From Rosellinia necatrix (Eukaryota; Ascomycota; Sordariomycetes; Xylariales; Xylariaceae): a stretch of 64,000 nt of DNA. Both the position numbers and the translations under genes were made by a program. The notes beneath the pieces are model-generated. The model had not been told where the DNA came from. It saw nothing but the letters and a program-made list of their open reading frames with translations, and did no database searches. The stretch spans positions 2,976,001-3,040,000 of the forward strand of contig JAGYVD010000010.1 of the NCBI GenBank assembly GCA_021209875.1, given 5' to 3'. This document shows positions 1-13,500 of this stretch, one piece after another; positions within the stretch are counted from its first letter, which is position 1; every line of letters starts with the position of its first letter.

Positions 1-59
1 AATACGACATATCAACTAACCTCATCGTCATCGTCCCCCTTCCCCCCCCCCTCCCGTAG

Positions 60-936
60 CGCCGCCAACGACTTCGCGCTCTACCAAGTAGCGACGGGCC
101 TCGGCAACGCGACCGCGGCGGCCAAGTACCTCGCGCGCTCGCGCAACTGGCGCAACCAGTGGAACCCGTCCCTGGCGGCGCTGAACTTCACGGGGTTCCT
201 GGGGCCGCGGTCGGCGGCGACGGGGGCCTTCGTGGCGCAGGACCCGCTGAGCTGCGGCGGGTGCTACTGGGGCGACGACTACTACCAGGGCCTGCCGATG
301 GAGTACTCGTTCAACGCGCACCACGACGTCGCGGCGCTGGTGTCGCGGTGCGGCGGCCGGGACCGCTTCGTCGCGCGCCTCGAGGCCATGTTTACGCCCG
401 GCCTGAGCGCCGGCAACGCCCAGTTCGGCCACACGCTGTTCAACCCGGGCAACGAGCCGAGCTTCGCCACGCCGTACCTGTTCAACTTCGCCGGCCGCCA
501 GGACCTCTCGGTCCGGTACAGCCGCCGCGTCGCGCGCGCCTACTACGCCCCCTCCCCCACGGGGCTCCCCGGGAACTCCGACGCCGGCGCCATGGAGAGC
601 TGGCTGCTGTGGAACATGATTGGGTTGTATCCCGTCACCGGGCAGACCACGTTCCTGGTCGCGTCTCCGTGGTTCGCCGACCTGACCATCGACCTCGGCG
701 GCGGCGGCGGCGGTGGGAAGAAGCTTGTCATTACGGCGGAGAACCTCGGTGAGGAGTCGTACTATGTGCAGAGCCTCAAGGTCAATGGCGAGGATTGGGA
801 CAAGGCCTGGGTCGCGTGGGACGATATCTTTGCGGATGGCGGCACCATGGACTTCGTCCTTGGCCCCGAGCCTGCTGATTGGGCTACTGGCGAGCTGCCG
901 CCGAGCCCGGCGAGCGAGGCAGATGATGCAGCCTAA
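60..936 (+). CDS. GH92 alpha-mannosidase, C-terminal part (5' end outside window)
   Basis: Glycoside hydrolase family 92 enzymes are calcium-dependent exo-alpha-mannosidases that trim mannose from glycans; fungal members are usually secreted or vacuolar. Only the last exon is here, about 292 residues. The window opens in an intron: a CTAAC branch site at 16-20 and a pyrimidine-rich acceptor ending in TAG at 57-59 put the exon start at 60, with one base completing a split codon. Family motifs are clear: GNEPSFATPYLFN, carrying the likely acid Glu, and PGNSDAGAMESW followed by a GLYPVTGQTTF strand, the second catalytic region. Many bacterial relatives have two Asp in the second motif (GNDD); here the first is Ser. 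A Gly run (GGGGGGG) interrupts the C-terminal beta domain. The stop is TAA at 934-936. Family call is strong; substrate linkage cannot be told. Confidence 0.9.
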
Positions 937-1383
937 TTTACGGTTGGCCTTGAGCTAGGATGGCAGATGCGAGGGGGTGCTGCGTAAGACATGGCTATTA
1001 ACTACTTTAGTAATAGTTACGTATAAATACCGACCTAGTCCTTTACGGTATATGGAAATCAGATGCTCTCTATGCCGGCTGTGTGAGAAGATGCCCCTAA
1101 TAACTATCTCCCTTCTACTTACGGAGCACAATTCACTGGTCTCGTTTGATTCTAATAAATGAGTCGTACTGGGAAGGGGGGATTTAAGCACGCCAAAGAA
1201 TGACGACAACGAGTGATGTGACGTAATCAATTTGATTTCCGACGAAACAAACCCTTCGCTATGCCCTGTATAAATATGTACGAAACTACCTACATAGGTA
1301 GGTAGCCTATGATCAAAGCCCAAACTGTACCGGGGTATCTAATAATCAGTTACAAGAAACTAAAACACATCTGTGGCAGCCAT
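937..1383. other. Intergenic region between convergent genes
   Basis: This 447-bp gap separates the stop of the GH92 gene (+) from the stop of the Hfl1-like gene (-), so it should hold both 3' ends. No conserved ORF is seen. AATAAA-like words occur near 1154 (TCTAATAAATGA). A TACCTA/TAGGTA cluster lies at about 1287-1305, a motif that recurs in other gaps of this window. Confidence 0.6.
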
Positions 1384-3431
1384 TTATAAGTGTTCATGCC
1401 CCCAAACGTTGCGGAATTCATCTTCTTGTCCCGTCGCGTATACAGGGCTCGGTTCACTTTGGTTCGAAGACTCATCTGTTGGCTCGTCTTCTTCCGCCTC
1501 TTCCTCTAAAATCTGGGCGTCGTTTGTGCTGAGTAGTGGTGCCCCGAGTGGCCCCTCACTTTGTGATTCTTGGGCAGCATGCGCCGTGCTTTTTGGAGGG
1601 AGTGTGGCCTGTTCTGTTGACTGCTTTTGCTTGCCCTTTCGGTTTGGGGCCTCGGTGGATCTCTCGCTCGCCGCACTTGCTGGTTTTGGAGCGGGTGGTC
1701 GGTTGGATATGCTGACCGAGGACGACGAGCGTGATTCATTCCAGGCGCCGGTAGTTGATTGATACACCCGTGGACTCGAAGAGGTCCAGAGATCTCTGGA
1801 CGGTATATTGGCAGTGACCACGGGATACTAACGTATGGTGAGCGATCCCTAATATATAGATAGGGCCTTGGGATCAGATTGGCACTTACATTCCAATCAC
1901 CAAACTCAAGCTCCCTAGCCTTGCCATAAAGGCTCTCGTCATCCGCGTCCAATGTGGTTTCCGGGACGGAACCGTCCGTATATCTCGATGCTGCGTTACT
2001 ACCGCTTGGCCCTCCGTCTGGGTTTAGTAGCGGGGTGTTGGCGCTCATCTCGCCCCGAACCTCTCCTGGTTTGGGAATCCAATACTTCGCTTCCCCTCCA
2101 CGTTTGTATCTCATGCCATCTTTGAGCCGGGCGAATCGAGAATTAGAATCTTCATGGGCGATAATCTTCCCACTAGAGTCAAACACGCGGTAGCTGTACT
2201 GGTCGCCCCTAAAGGTTTCTTTAGAATCCTCGATAAGATCAACAATGCCGAATGCGTCTCTGGTGGCGTATTTAACAGACATCCTCGCCGAGGAGACGGT
2301 GTTGTTGGCATAGTCGTGCCACGAGAAGGCGTACCAATGTGCCAGGGCAAAAGCAGGCATTTCAATACAGATCAGAGCGTCTTGAATGGCAGCTGCCAGA
2401 TTGTCTGGGGTGTACTCTGGGACATCGTCTGGGATAGCCCCGAGCCATACCAATATGGAGAGCAGAAAACCCTGCCAGTAGGAAGCGAAGATGATGAGCT
2501 TAACACATAGAAACTTGGGCACAGGGCGGTATGGAAGTAGATCGTCGTGCATGCAGACCCAAAATAAACCTAGGGAGTAAAGGCTGACGGTAACACTGAT
2601 GTTGTAGATGATGCCGCTCCATAAGTAGCCCGATGAAAGGCCGATATATCCCTCTTTGTAGATGCCTGTCGCCTTCATGATGATTGTGGCAATGGACAGG
2701 AGAGGCTTGAGCCAGGCGTACTGAAGAATCCCCCGTTTTATGGCCAAGAAGGTATGGGGATCGGAGATATCGACCTTAGACAGGACATGGTTGAGGGGCC
2801 AAAGATGGTGGACAGGGGCGCGGCCGTGCGTCATGATGATGAGGGCCCGTTCACCAGCGAGGTAGTTGATCAGAAGCTGGAAAAAGGTGTAGATGGTAAA
2901 AGCCTACGACGTTTGCGGGCGGGTCAGTTAAATCTGTCCTCGGGGAGCCGACGTGAAGGGACGGGGCGAGCAGACCTCGTAGATATCTCGGATAGGACTG
3001 AGGAAGGCGGCGGCCTTCAGCGACACCATGCTCACCCAAGAGCTGATGGAGTAGATAGGGACCCTGGAGCAGTGTTCAGTGGCATTTCGACAAGACTATA
3101 TATATATATAGGTATATAGGCGGTATGGACCCCTTACATGAGTAGAATGCGAACGACATATCGTTGGAGGAGTGGTTTTCGGTAGTTCTTCCTGGAGTGG
3201 TGTAAATAAGGGGACATATGGGTAGGGTCGAGCGACGCACAGTTGAAACCATATCGAGCTTTTTCGGGATTGAATTAGTACATAACAGCCAAGTACTTCT
3301 GGGGGGGCGAGGCGGAGAGCATACACTATGGATAGGAAAGTTGCCGCCAGAGAGAAGACGCCTGCGACGATGGTGGTCGCGGTGGTGAACTTCTCGCCCG
3401 TGCCGCCGGCCATGCCTCCTCCGTTCGACAT
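1384..3431 (-). CDS. TMEM184/Ost-alpha family (DUF300) membrane protein, Hfl1-like
   Basis: Seven-helix membrane protein of the Solute_trans_a/TMEM184 family. The fission yeast member Hfl1 sits in the vacuole membrane and binds Atg8 without lipidation; that role here is inference. Six exons join in frame into about 574 residues: 3431-3325, 3258-3241 (only 18 nt), 3191-3138, 3063-2976, 2903-1890, 1827-1384. Family landmarks include KNYRKPLLQRYVVRILLMVP across exons 3-4, GERALIIMTHGR, and the block from KPLLSIATIIMKATGIYKEG to the membrane stretch ending SVTVSLYSLGLFWVC. The start Met follows from the N-terminal stretch MSNGGGMAGGTGEKFTTATT before the first helix. The C-terminal 200 residues are hydrophilic, rich in Ser/Glu, with a conserved FGDWNYP motif at the last splice junction. 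Intron 1 has a TACTAAT branch site. The intron 4 donor is GTCTGC, which is non-consensus but required by frame and conservation. Confidence 0.87.
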
Positions 3432-4561
3432 TGGCCCGCACCAAATGTCGCCTACCACCTGTCGCCTGTGGCCTGTTGCCTGCTGCCTGCTGCCTATTGT
3501 CGGGCCTCTGTCGTCTCTCGTCTGCTGAGCTGAGAGGGGGTTGTGCAATTCTTTCAAGGAGAGAAGCTTGGGCGTCTGGGAAGCAACATCATCGATGATC
3601 GCCTTATGTGTGTGAAATGGGCGTATGGGCGTTGGGGCGTTGGGGGGTTGGGAAGAGGTGTGGTAATGGCGCTGAGGCGATGTGGAAATGGGTTGGTAGT
3701 CCGCGTGCCCTGGCTTCTTGATCAACGCCAGAGGACGCACGTTACGCACATTCACGACTGATGATTCCTACATGTAAGTAGGAGACGGCACTAAGCCGCT
3801 TTACCTAACAGGCACCACTATCATGTGAGTGGAGAGCTGCTTTATGTATCTTGCCTGCTAAACGACTTAGGTGAGGTACTTACCTTGGGCTAAGCATATG
3901 CTTTGCCGTCCCGGTGATTGTAAATCGACGGTAGACGCTAGCCCTCTGCTTTGTACATAGTACACAGCATACTGTCCCCACCACAGCTTCCGGGCTGAGA
4001 ATCAGAGTGATGTTGGGTGGTAATTCACTGTTGCCCCAAGTAGAGATAACATGCCTAATACCCCGAGTCCAAACTGTGTTTAATTACCCCCCTACTAGGG
4101 AGGTATGACAGCATGCGGGCTTGCATACATACATACATGCAGCCTGGAGGCTTGCGTATTCTACAAGTACTACCATAGTGCCCTATGTACCTCTTTATGT
4201 CCTAAGCTACCTTACCTACCTAGGGTATCCCCTAACCTCCAGTTAGTACTAGTTGGTGCTACCTAGCGGGACGTCACCTCACCTTGCCCCAGTCAAGTGC
4301 CTGAGGTAGGGTAGGAGCTTGTAACTGTCTACTGTTGAATCTGCGTCTTTCAACCGACCTACACGACGCAATCCTCACCATTGACGGCCTGATCAAGGCA
4401 TGCGCACTCTGCTTCGGTGTCTGCCTCTTAGGCACGACAGGAAGTCCAACCCGTTCGACAATACCGACCCCAACATAAATGCCTTTCACGACCAGACCAA
4501 CCGATACGACGCAGACAACATAGCGTGTGCTGCTGAGGCAGCCCGGGGGAACTGAGGTGCC
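3432..4561. other. Divergent intergenic region, Hfl1-like / CSF1 promoters
   Basis: About 1.1 kb between the divergent start codons. No conserved ORF is seen on either strand; the open frames here are short and low in complexity. Short repeats such as CATACATACATACATGC (near 4124) and TACCTACCTAGGG (near 4213) are present. The first 100 bp upstream of the Hfl1-like start contain a run of CTGTTGCCTGCTGCCTGCTG, probably 5' UTR. Confidence 0.6.
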
Positions 4562-7500
4562 ATGGTTGACAAAAGAAGCCCGTCCTTGGGCCATTTCAAC
4601 GGGTAAAGCTACTGAATCCCTGCCTGCTATGGTTCCTCAAACCGTAGATGAGGAGTAGCCGGTGCTGATACTCCTTTTCCGTAGCGAATTTCTCGGGTAT
4701 ACTATCGTAACGGGACTGCTGTAAGCGTCACCTGTTCTAGCCTTCCAACCTTCCAACCTTTCAACCTGTCCGATCAGCCCCCTAATAGTGATGTATCTCT
4801 TGACAGAGCCGTCTTCTTTCTGCTATACTTTAATAGAGTAGTGGCCTCCATCGTCTCCTCCGTTATTCGCACCTACACCTGGCACCGATACCGCATCTAT
4901 GTCGACATACAGGCCCTTCAATTGTCGCTGCTTGGCGGCCGTCTCTTCTTCACCGGCTTGCGCTACCACGGGAACAACGAGACCATCATTATTCAGAACG
5001 GTCATATAACGTGGTCATACTGGCTGCGTAGGGTTCGCGATGCCCAGATATCCTCTACCGGGCCAGGGTCCAAGGCCGACGGAGATGCCGCTTCGAATAC
5101 CAACGACGGACGCCAAAAGCTACCATGCCGCATCAACATCGCTGTGTCTGGGTTGGAGTGGTTCGTATATAACCGTAGCGCCGCGTACGATTCGATATTC
5201 GCTGCAATGACCAACGCAATGGACGAGCCTCTGCCGTATGATAATCCCAGTAATACTAATCGGGGTGGGATAGGGAGCGGGAACCACGACGACGGACACG
5301 CTAGACTAAGCCGGGACGACAAGTTCGCGGATGATTCTGCCAGGCCCCGACAACGGCTACGTAGGTTCATGAAGGAGTCGGACATTCAAAAGGAAGGCGG
5401 AGCTAGGAGCCAAAACCATGATAGTGATGAGAAAGACAGTTCCCAACCGCGATATCCCAACACCCCGAGCAGTATCTCGAGCATTGCGGGTGAGGATGTG
5501 GGAGCGGGGGCCGACACATTACCACTGATGCTGCAACTGTTCCCGATACGTTTCGAGTGCGACACGGGCGCTTTAGTCATGGGGAATGACCATACTAAAG
5601 CCCTTCTCATTGTGAAGGCGAAATCTTTGTCTGGGGAGATCGATGCTGCGGAATGTCAAACGGTTGATCCCTATCGGCAACTGTTTGAAATCAATTTCGA
5701 GCACCCCATACTCCAAATGGCGGAGCACAGTGGCTACAAGGAGGATCAGTTGGCCAGAGCTGTCAGAGAGCAGCAGGCAACCTCGGAATCGAATGACGCG
5801 AACCATCAGTCTTATTTTCGAAGGCAACGGCGAAAAGCGCTGGGGCACCTGCGAAATCTCATACCACAGTGGAGAAAATCGGTGGAATCTTTCTCGGTAG
5901 ACTCCACGGCTGGTATCACGCCGGCCGAGCCACCCATTCCTGGTCTCAGCCACTGGCAGGGATTATCTCGGTACTTGAATGCTGATGATGAGGATGACAA
6001 GTCGAGATGGTCATCTCTTGACTATGCTGCTGTCAATACTGTAGTTGATAGCCCGGCAGGCACGTTGAAACTTCATTGGGATGTCCCATCAAAGGTGTCT
6101 GGGAGTGTGAAGCTTCAGTCTTCATCCGTAGACCCCAATAGCCCCGACTATATCAATGGAACTGCGCCGCCGGCCTGGGCAATCAGCTTAGCCTTAAAAG
6201 GAGGCGTGATCAATTATGGTCCGTGGGCAGACAGGCAACGGGCCGAGCTACAGAGGGTTTTCTTTCCTGGGCTTTGTAAGGATGCCGTTGCTGCTAGCCA
6301 GCTACCTGTCGGATCGGATCGTGTACCGACAATTTTCAACTTCTACCTCGAGCTGAATGATGAAGCTACACTCAGAATACCAACCCGAGAAAGTTCCAAG
6401 AATTGGAAGTGGAAGAAAGAGGGCCCCAATGCGACGCAACAACGAGAGGTTGATCAACCGCGTGGCCAAGGGCGAAGCCGTAACCGGAGCCACGCCGCTA
6501 ATGCGGCGGCCGAACAGCGCCCCTATGGCTGGCTTGACATCAAAATCGGGGCAAATGCCACGGTTTCGTATAGTATGGATATGCTGGCCAGGTTGGCTGG
6601 GTACCGCAATTCGCTCAAGATTGACTTGCCTTCAACGGAGGTGTCAACGAGTGTCAACCACGGTCTATTGTGGAAGTCTGGTGCCCAGCGGATATCGTGC
6701 GATTTATCTACGCCATTGAAGTGGAATGGTCTCCGCACTTGGCGATTTGACGTTGATAGTGACGAGATGGAGCTCTACATCTTACGAGAACATACGTTTT
6801 TGTTGATTGACCTGATCGACGATTGGGGGACTGGCCCGCCGTCTGAATACTTGCTGTTTACCCCTTTCAAGTACTTGTTAAACTTGACGCTTAGCAATCT
6901 CAAAGTATACGTCAACGTCAATGACGTCAATATTATCAACGATCCCATAAATAAGGACGAGAACACCTATCTCATCTTGTCCAGTCCTTGTCTTAGGGTG
7001 GGCACTCGTATTAATCTCGATATTTTCCGTCCGTCGAAGAACGTGGTACCATTCAAGATTGAGTCGGACATTTTAGATCTTGAGCTGCATGCGCCGTCAT
7101 GGAATACACAGGCGGCGTTCCTCAAATCTAAAAATATAGGGCATCTGGAAAGGCTGGTGCTTGATGCAAATTATCATTATAATACTGCCACATTACCTTC
7201 GAATACCGACACGCTCGTTCTTGACATCACTGCGCAGTCACCGGTGTTCTACTTATACGGTTTCCTCATACGCTATTTTCTACTCTTGAAGGATAACTAT
7301 TTTGGAGACCATGTTCACTTCAAGACCCTCGACGAGTATCAACAGAGCCTTCGGGTTGATGCTCAGGGATCCAACGCGGTGGTGGCTGATCGACCTCCGC
7401 CGAAAAAGTCGAACGATTTAGATGTGATGCTTACAATCCGCGCCGATGACCCGAGGATCATGCTACCGGCAAACTTGTATTCAGCACGACGCCATATTCC

Positions 7501-10500
7501 TATTGAAGCCGCATCACTCGCCGTGGATCTTCGATTTACAAACTATTATATGGACCTTGATCTATCCCTTTCCCCGCTAAGCCTTTCCATGGGGGATGAC
7601 GAAGGAGGGGCTGTCAGTCCTACAAGCTCTGCGTCAAAAACTCAACTTTTTATCGATGGACTTACTGTTTACGGTCATCGCCTGTTTGGACTGCCACCAA
7701 CAGAGCCAACCTACCTCTGTAATTGGGACTTAGGTATCGGGGCTATCACTGGAGAATGCTCGGCTGAGTTTCTCACGGCACTTATTCGAGGAGGGAAAGC
7801 ATTTGGCTTCTCCCTCGATGACGATGAGAACGCACTGATTTCTCCCACCATAGTATACGACGTTACTTTCCTGCGTGTTTGTGCCGAGTCTGTTCACGTG
7901 TGGCTTCACGTCGAAGAATCTGCTTTCTTATGCGCCAGTGGGCGCATCCAAGTCAATTATAATGATTGGGCGAGAACTCATTATTCGAAACGTGCCGACA
8001 TCTCTATTCCCCGTCTTGAGCTTTCATGTATCCAATCCGAGTCTGTTGCAAGACACAATTCAAGACTCCAGTCCCCCGTAGAAGCGAGTCTCTTTTTCCG
8101 AACTAATCTTCAGTTTACCCTTATTGGTAGGAAGTACGATTTTGCGAATGTGAGGCAATTACAGCAAGACCTTGTGCGGCGCCACGACCAACGAACACAT
8201 CGTACAGACTTCCTTCTGATGTCCGGCTCGTTAGACGATTTTCAGCCCGATTTTGTTGAACCTGTAGCCCAAAGCGTACCTACGATCCCGCAGCCGGCTT
8301 TATCTTCCTTCCTTAACGACAAGAGATCGACCCTCTCATTCAGCCCCTCACACGGCTCGAAGCGCCTTCGTCATAAGAGTTCATTTCTTTCATTCGCAAG
8401 CTCAAGCGAGGTGGATAGCATATTAAGAAGCTCATCCGAAGCCCCGAAAGGTTCACAGTCCGCGGAGCATTCTTCTACGTATTTGGGACCGTATCGCGCC
8501 TCCAGAAGCGATTCAAAGAGAATTATTCCTCACCGCTCCCATTCTCCGAACCAACTCGAGTTATCGGGAGACCGTCTAAGCAGCCCCGGCAGAATAGATC
8601 CAGCTCATAGGACTGTGGCGTTTACAAGTCAATTCTTTGCGCCGTATTTCCCGCTGGACGCGGCTCAGTTGCACGTAACGGAAGGAAGCACGCAGAACAA
8701 GGAGTATAACAAAAAGAAGAGAGACCCGGGGCCATCGGCTTTTGGGCTAGAGGACGTAGATCCCACGCAGTTCTCACAAGACTATTCTCATCAGAGTTTG
8801 CTCTTCGACTTCCCCTCTGGCATCAACTTTGTTTTAAATGCTGCATCGCTACGTTGCATAGCGGCTCTTGTCCAGTCATTCCAGCCAGCACAGCCGGATG
8901 ATTTACTTGACAGTTTGCAAACTGCAACAATGTCCGACATATTTTCAATGCAAAAGCAGGAAAATATCGGCGGTGCTATCACAGATATTATCCTAAGACT
9001 GCCCCATGCTACTGGGCGGTTTCTTAATAACGCTTTTCAGGACGATTCGCTACCTCAACGACAGGATCAATATGATGTATTATTTCAAGATTTAGTTTTT
9101 GCTGTTCGATCTGAGGATCGCGGTAAGATGGTCACCAATACTGCCTTGCCCAGCGGGCCATTGCCCTCGTTCCATTTTCAACTTGCGGCTGTTGCTCTTA
9201 CGGCTTCCGAAAAACTCGTCGCATCGAGCAAAACCCAAGTCGTGGCGTTCCTAGAGGTTGAAAGAGTGATGGCACTAATGGGCTCGAAGGAAGTCAACTA
9301 CTTAGATGCTGACGTGGGTGCAATCCATGTGAGGTCTTCGTCGGGTCGCATCGAGTATCTTGCCTCCCTAATCCATCGGACGAACTTACTCCTTTCTGAT
9401 ACGGCGACCCTTTTCTCAACATTGTCTTCGGTTGCCGACCAACGACTGCAATACTTTACACATAGCGTTGCCATAGCTGGGCAAAAGGCGGGCGACCCAT
9501 CTTTCGTTGTTCGGCCCTCGGCAGTCCTGAGAGCAGCCTCAAGACATTTGAGAACGTATGATTCCTGGAAACTTGTCGCGCGCCTCCGACATATGTGGGA
9601 TAGCCTAGTTCCCGACTCCCAAATAAACATCATGCACCACTGCCTGAGTGATGCATTGAAAGTTCCGAAGGATGTCAGAGAGATAGTTGTGGCCGCTTTC
9701 GACCGCTGGCGAAGCTGGGATCTCGAGGACACTAGCCATGCGGTGCTTTTAGATAATATTTTCGGCAAACCTCCGAGCGAAGCATCTAATTTAAGTCATG
9801 TTCCTTGGATGGCTGTAGGCAGGGTACACGAGCTTCGATTTGGCCTCGACCCCCCGGGTCCAAAGAGCAATCACGTTTTGGTTCTCGGCCTCACAGCGAG
9901 AGTCAGTAATAGACATGGTCTTGGCGAGGATCAGCTCAATGAGTTGGCCCCATGTCGAGGACAGCTAACTGTCATCAATGTGTATTGTAGGCAAGTCGGC
10001 ATGCATGTCAACTGGGAACTTACTGAGCTCGTGGACGAACTATTGCCTCTCTACCGAGCTGCAGAGACAAAACCACCCGAAGAGGATGAACGTGCCGATC
10101 AAAAAGCACCGACCGCTGAGCAACGATCAGGGTCACTTCATTTTGTTTTTGCGATGGGCCGGGGCACTATGTCACTTGATACCATCAACCTAACTATCAA
10201 ACCACGATGCGAAAACTTTAAGCTGTCAGTCGTCAGCGGAAGTTCTCGGCCGGATTGTATGGAGACTAACGTTGCACTTAATTGTGATACCGCCACCCTA
10301 AATGTTCTCAGTCACTCTCAAGAACTAGCGACTGCTTGTCTAAACAAGCCAAGTGTCATAGTTGCATATGAGTTGCTGTCATCCGCTGGAAGTTCTTTTG
10401 GACATGCAACCATAGCGGTTGCAAGCAGCCAAAGCCTTGACATTTCCATCTTACAGGACCCGATTGTTCTGGCTGAAGTGGCCGATTTGCTAATCATAGA

Positions 10501-13500
10501 CGAAGCTACCCAGCTACGTGAACTACAGGAAAAGTCGAGACAGCCTCCGATGCTAAGCACCAAATCGGTTACCGGCTCGCCATCATCGTTCGCTCTCAAC
10601 ATAGCAATGTTCTTGGACTCCTACACAATCACAATACCCCTATTACATTCTTTAACATACATTATAACGGGTACAGTGTCACGTGCATCTATCGCTATTG
10701 ATGCTAGTAAGCATTTCACCCTTGATTTTGACGTGAAAGAAAACTCCCACGACATGCAAGTTAGATTTGCCAACACTCGAAAAAGCATTTCCTTGCTTCA
10801 AATACCCCCAATGAATGGTCGAATAGTCAGCCAGAGCATGCCCGGAGAACGCTCGGTTGAATTGTTTACTTCCTTAGAACTCGTTGAGCTTGATGTATCC
10901 GCCGTATATAGCCTCCTCACGGCACTCAACAGGCCCGAAATTTCCAATGCCATCAGCGACCTCCAGCAACAGGGGAAGATTATACAAGATCATTTGCGGG
11001 ACCTTTCCGGTCCTCCAACGTCACCGCCCTCATCCCCCAAGCCAGCCGATTTCAATTTGATATACAATGTCCATACCACTCTGGCCGGTGTGAAGATATC
11101 AGGAAATGCGCCAATTAAGTCAAACCCCGAGCGTTCCGCGCTCCTTTCATTTTTTCTCGACCGGATCCAACTCCAAGTTGCAAATAAGATCGATCAATCT
11201 ACGATACTGGATAATCCCGAGGTTCATGTTAACATACGAAAGATTGGGTTTGAAATAACGAAGGGCTCCGATGAAGGCATGAGATCTTGCGGTAACCTCA
11301 CATTTGGAGCCCAGATCACCGCTTCTACGCGTGAACTCGACGATGGTAAGTCATTGAGGGCTTTTGACTTCACGTCAGATGGATTCTCAGCCAACCTCTC
11401 ATCCGACACCGTCTCTACATTCCTGGACGTACTAGGGCATATCAGAGAAAAATTTAAGAGACTAGATACATCGCGAGAGCTGGAATACTTGCGAAAGCTG
11501 AGGCAACCCAAACCCCGCATAGCTATCAACGACGAAATGTCAGATACCGAGAGCGACATATTTGATTCGTTTCTGGCATCAGTTATGTACTCCTTCCAGA
11601 TTCGCCATGTTCACATTGGCTGGCTAGTTACAGCCAGCCCGGGCCAGGTTCCAACGGGTCAAGAGGATCTATTCTTATCAGTGAAGATGATAGAATTTGC
11701 CACCCGCAAGCAGAACTCGGCCAGATTAACCATTGAAGATCTTCAACTGCAAATGGTTCCACCAGACAGGGACAAATTTCAACGCTCGTTAAACTCGGCA
11801 TTACTGCCTGAGATGATATTCAACGTAGCTTTTATCTCTACCCTCGATGCCCGACGACTCGCATTCCAGGCAGTGGGGAAATCCCTGGATGTTCGCCTGA
11901 CATCAGGGTTTATCGTCCCAGCCGCACGCCTCAAAGATTCTATTACTCTGTCTATTGACAATGTTCAACGCGCTTCTCGGCACTGGGCTCCAACCGTGGT
12001 ACAAGAAACCGACGAAAACCAGCCAATGAAGACCACGGTAGAGACCCGACGTTCCCTTTTCAGTAGGAAGAGACTCGAATCTGTACTTCTTGACGCCGAC
12101 TTTGCCGGTGCCGTCGTGCACCTATCCGGACAGAACCCCGAGAAGGAAGAGTCCGATCCAACCGGGTCAAAAAACACCCGTCCCACACTGGCCGGGAAAT
12201 ATGGGCAGTTTAGCGCCAACGAGACAGGAAGCGACACTGCACTTCGAACTCCTGGCTTAGCTTGGAAAGCCGAGTATAGGGATGATGGTCAAGAAGTTGC
12301 TAGTTTGCACGGAGAAATTAAGATTGAACCGTCCCGTAACATGCTCTTACCCTCTGTCGTCCCTCTAATTCTAGATATATCATCGAGCATCAAAGAGGTA
12401 GTCAGCGATACCCCGGGGAGCCCTGAGCCGGCCTTGGTGGAGAAGAAAACCCCCCCAAAGCCAAAATTAAATGATGAAGACAGTATTCTCACCGCTGACC
12501 CGAGCGCCGTCCTTGGGCGTCTTAGGTTGAATCTCGGCCTACGTATCTGCAAACAGGAGTTTACACTCAGCTGCCAGCCAATTGGGAGGGTCGCCGCAAC
12601 AGCAAGATTTGACGACATTTATGTGACTGTGAACACGGTTCACTCGACAGATCTTGGCAATTTCTTTGCGTTATCCGGCACTTTCAGCCGGATTCATCTC
12701 GCCGTGCAACACGTTTATTCACGGGAGTCGACTGGCAGCTTCGACGTCGATTCAATCGTACTCTCATTGATGAACAGTAAACACGTTAGCGGGATTAGTG
12801 GCCTATCCGCTATCGTCAAAATGAGCCCTATGAAGGTGGCGATTAATGCCAGGCAAGTCCATGACTTCCTACTCTTTCGCGAGATTTGGATCCCGAGAGA
12901 TATCAGACGCAGCTCGACGATCCCAGTAGGTGAGGCAACGAGAGAGCCAACTTCCCAGGCCCATTTAGTGCAGAGATACCAACAAGTAGCGGCCACGGCG
13001 GCTTTTCCATGGACCGCTACGATCGCCATCAGTGCCCTGGATGTCGTCGTGGACCTCGGCCAATCGCTCGGTAAACCAGAGTTTGCTATCAAGGAGTTCT
13101 GGGTGTCTTCCAAGAAGACGTCAGACTGGGAACAAAACCTGTGCTTAGGATTCGAGAGGATTGGCATCAATTGCGATGGTCGGTTGAGTGGATTCGTTAC
13201 CCTGCACACCTTCCAACTTCGGACCTCAATAGAATGGCCGGAGCGGCAGCAAGCCTTAAATGAGACGCCCAAGATCCAAGCATCGGTTAGCTTTAGCGAG
13301 TTCAAGTTAAAGGCTGCGTTCGACTACCAGGCTTTTCTCATAGCAGATATAACCACTATGGAGTTTCTCATGTATAACGTTCGTCAGCACAAAGGTCCTT
13401 CTGGTGACCGCCTGGTGGCTATATTTGATGGGGAGGCTGTTCAGGTTTTCGCGATTACCGCATCAGCGGCTCAGGGAGCAGCGTTGTGGAAAGCCATTCA

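Noticed and set aside
4274..4594. 106-codon minus frame in the CSF1 promoter
   Set aside because: No family features, and it overlaps the first CSF1 exon on the opposite strand.
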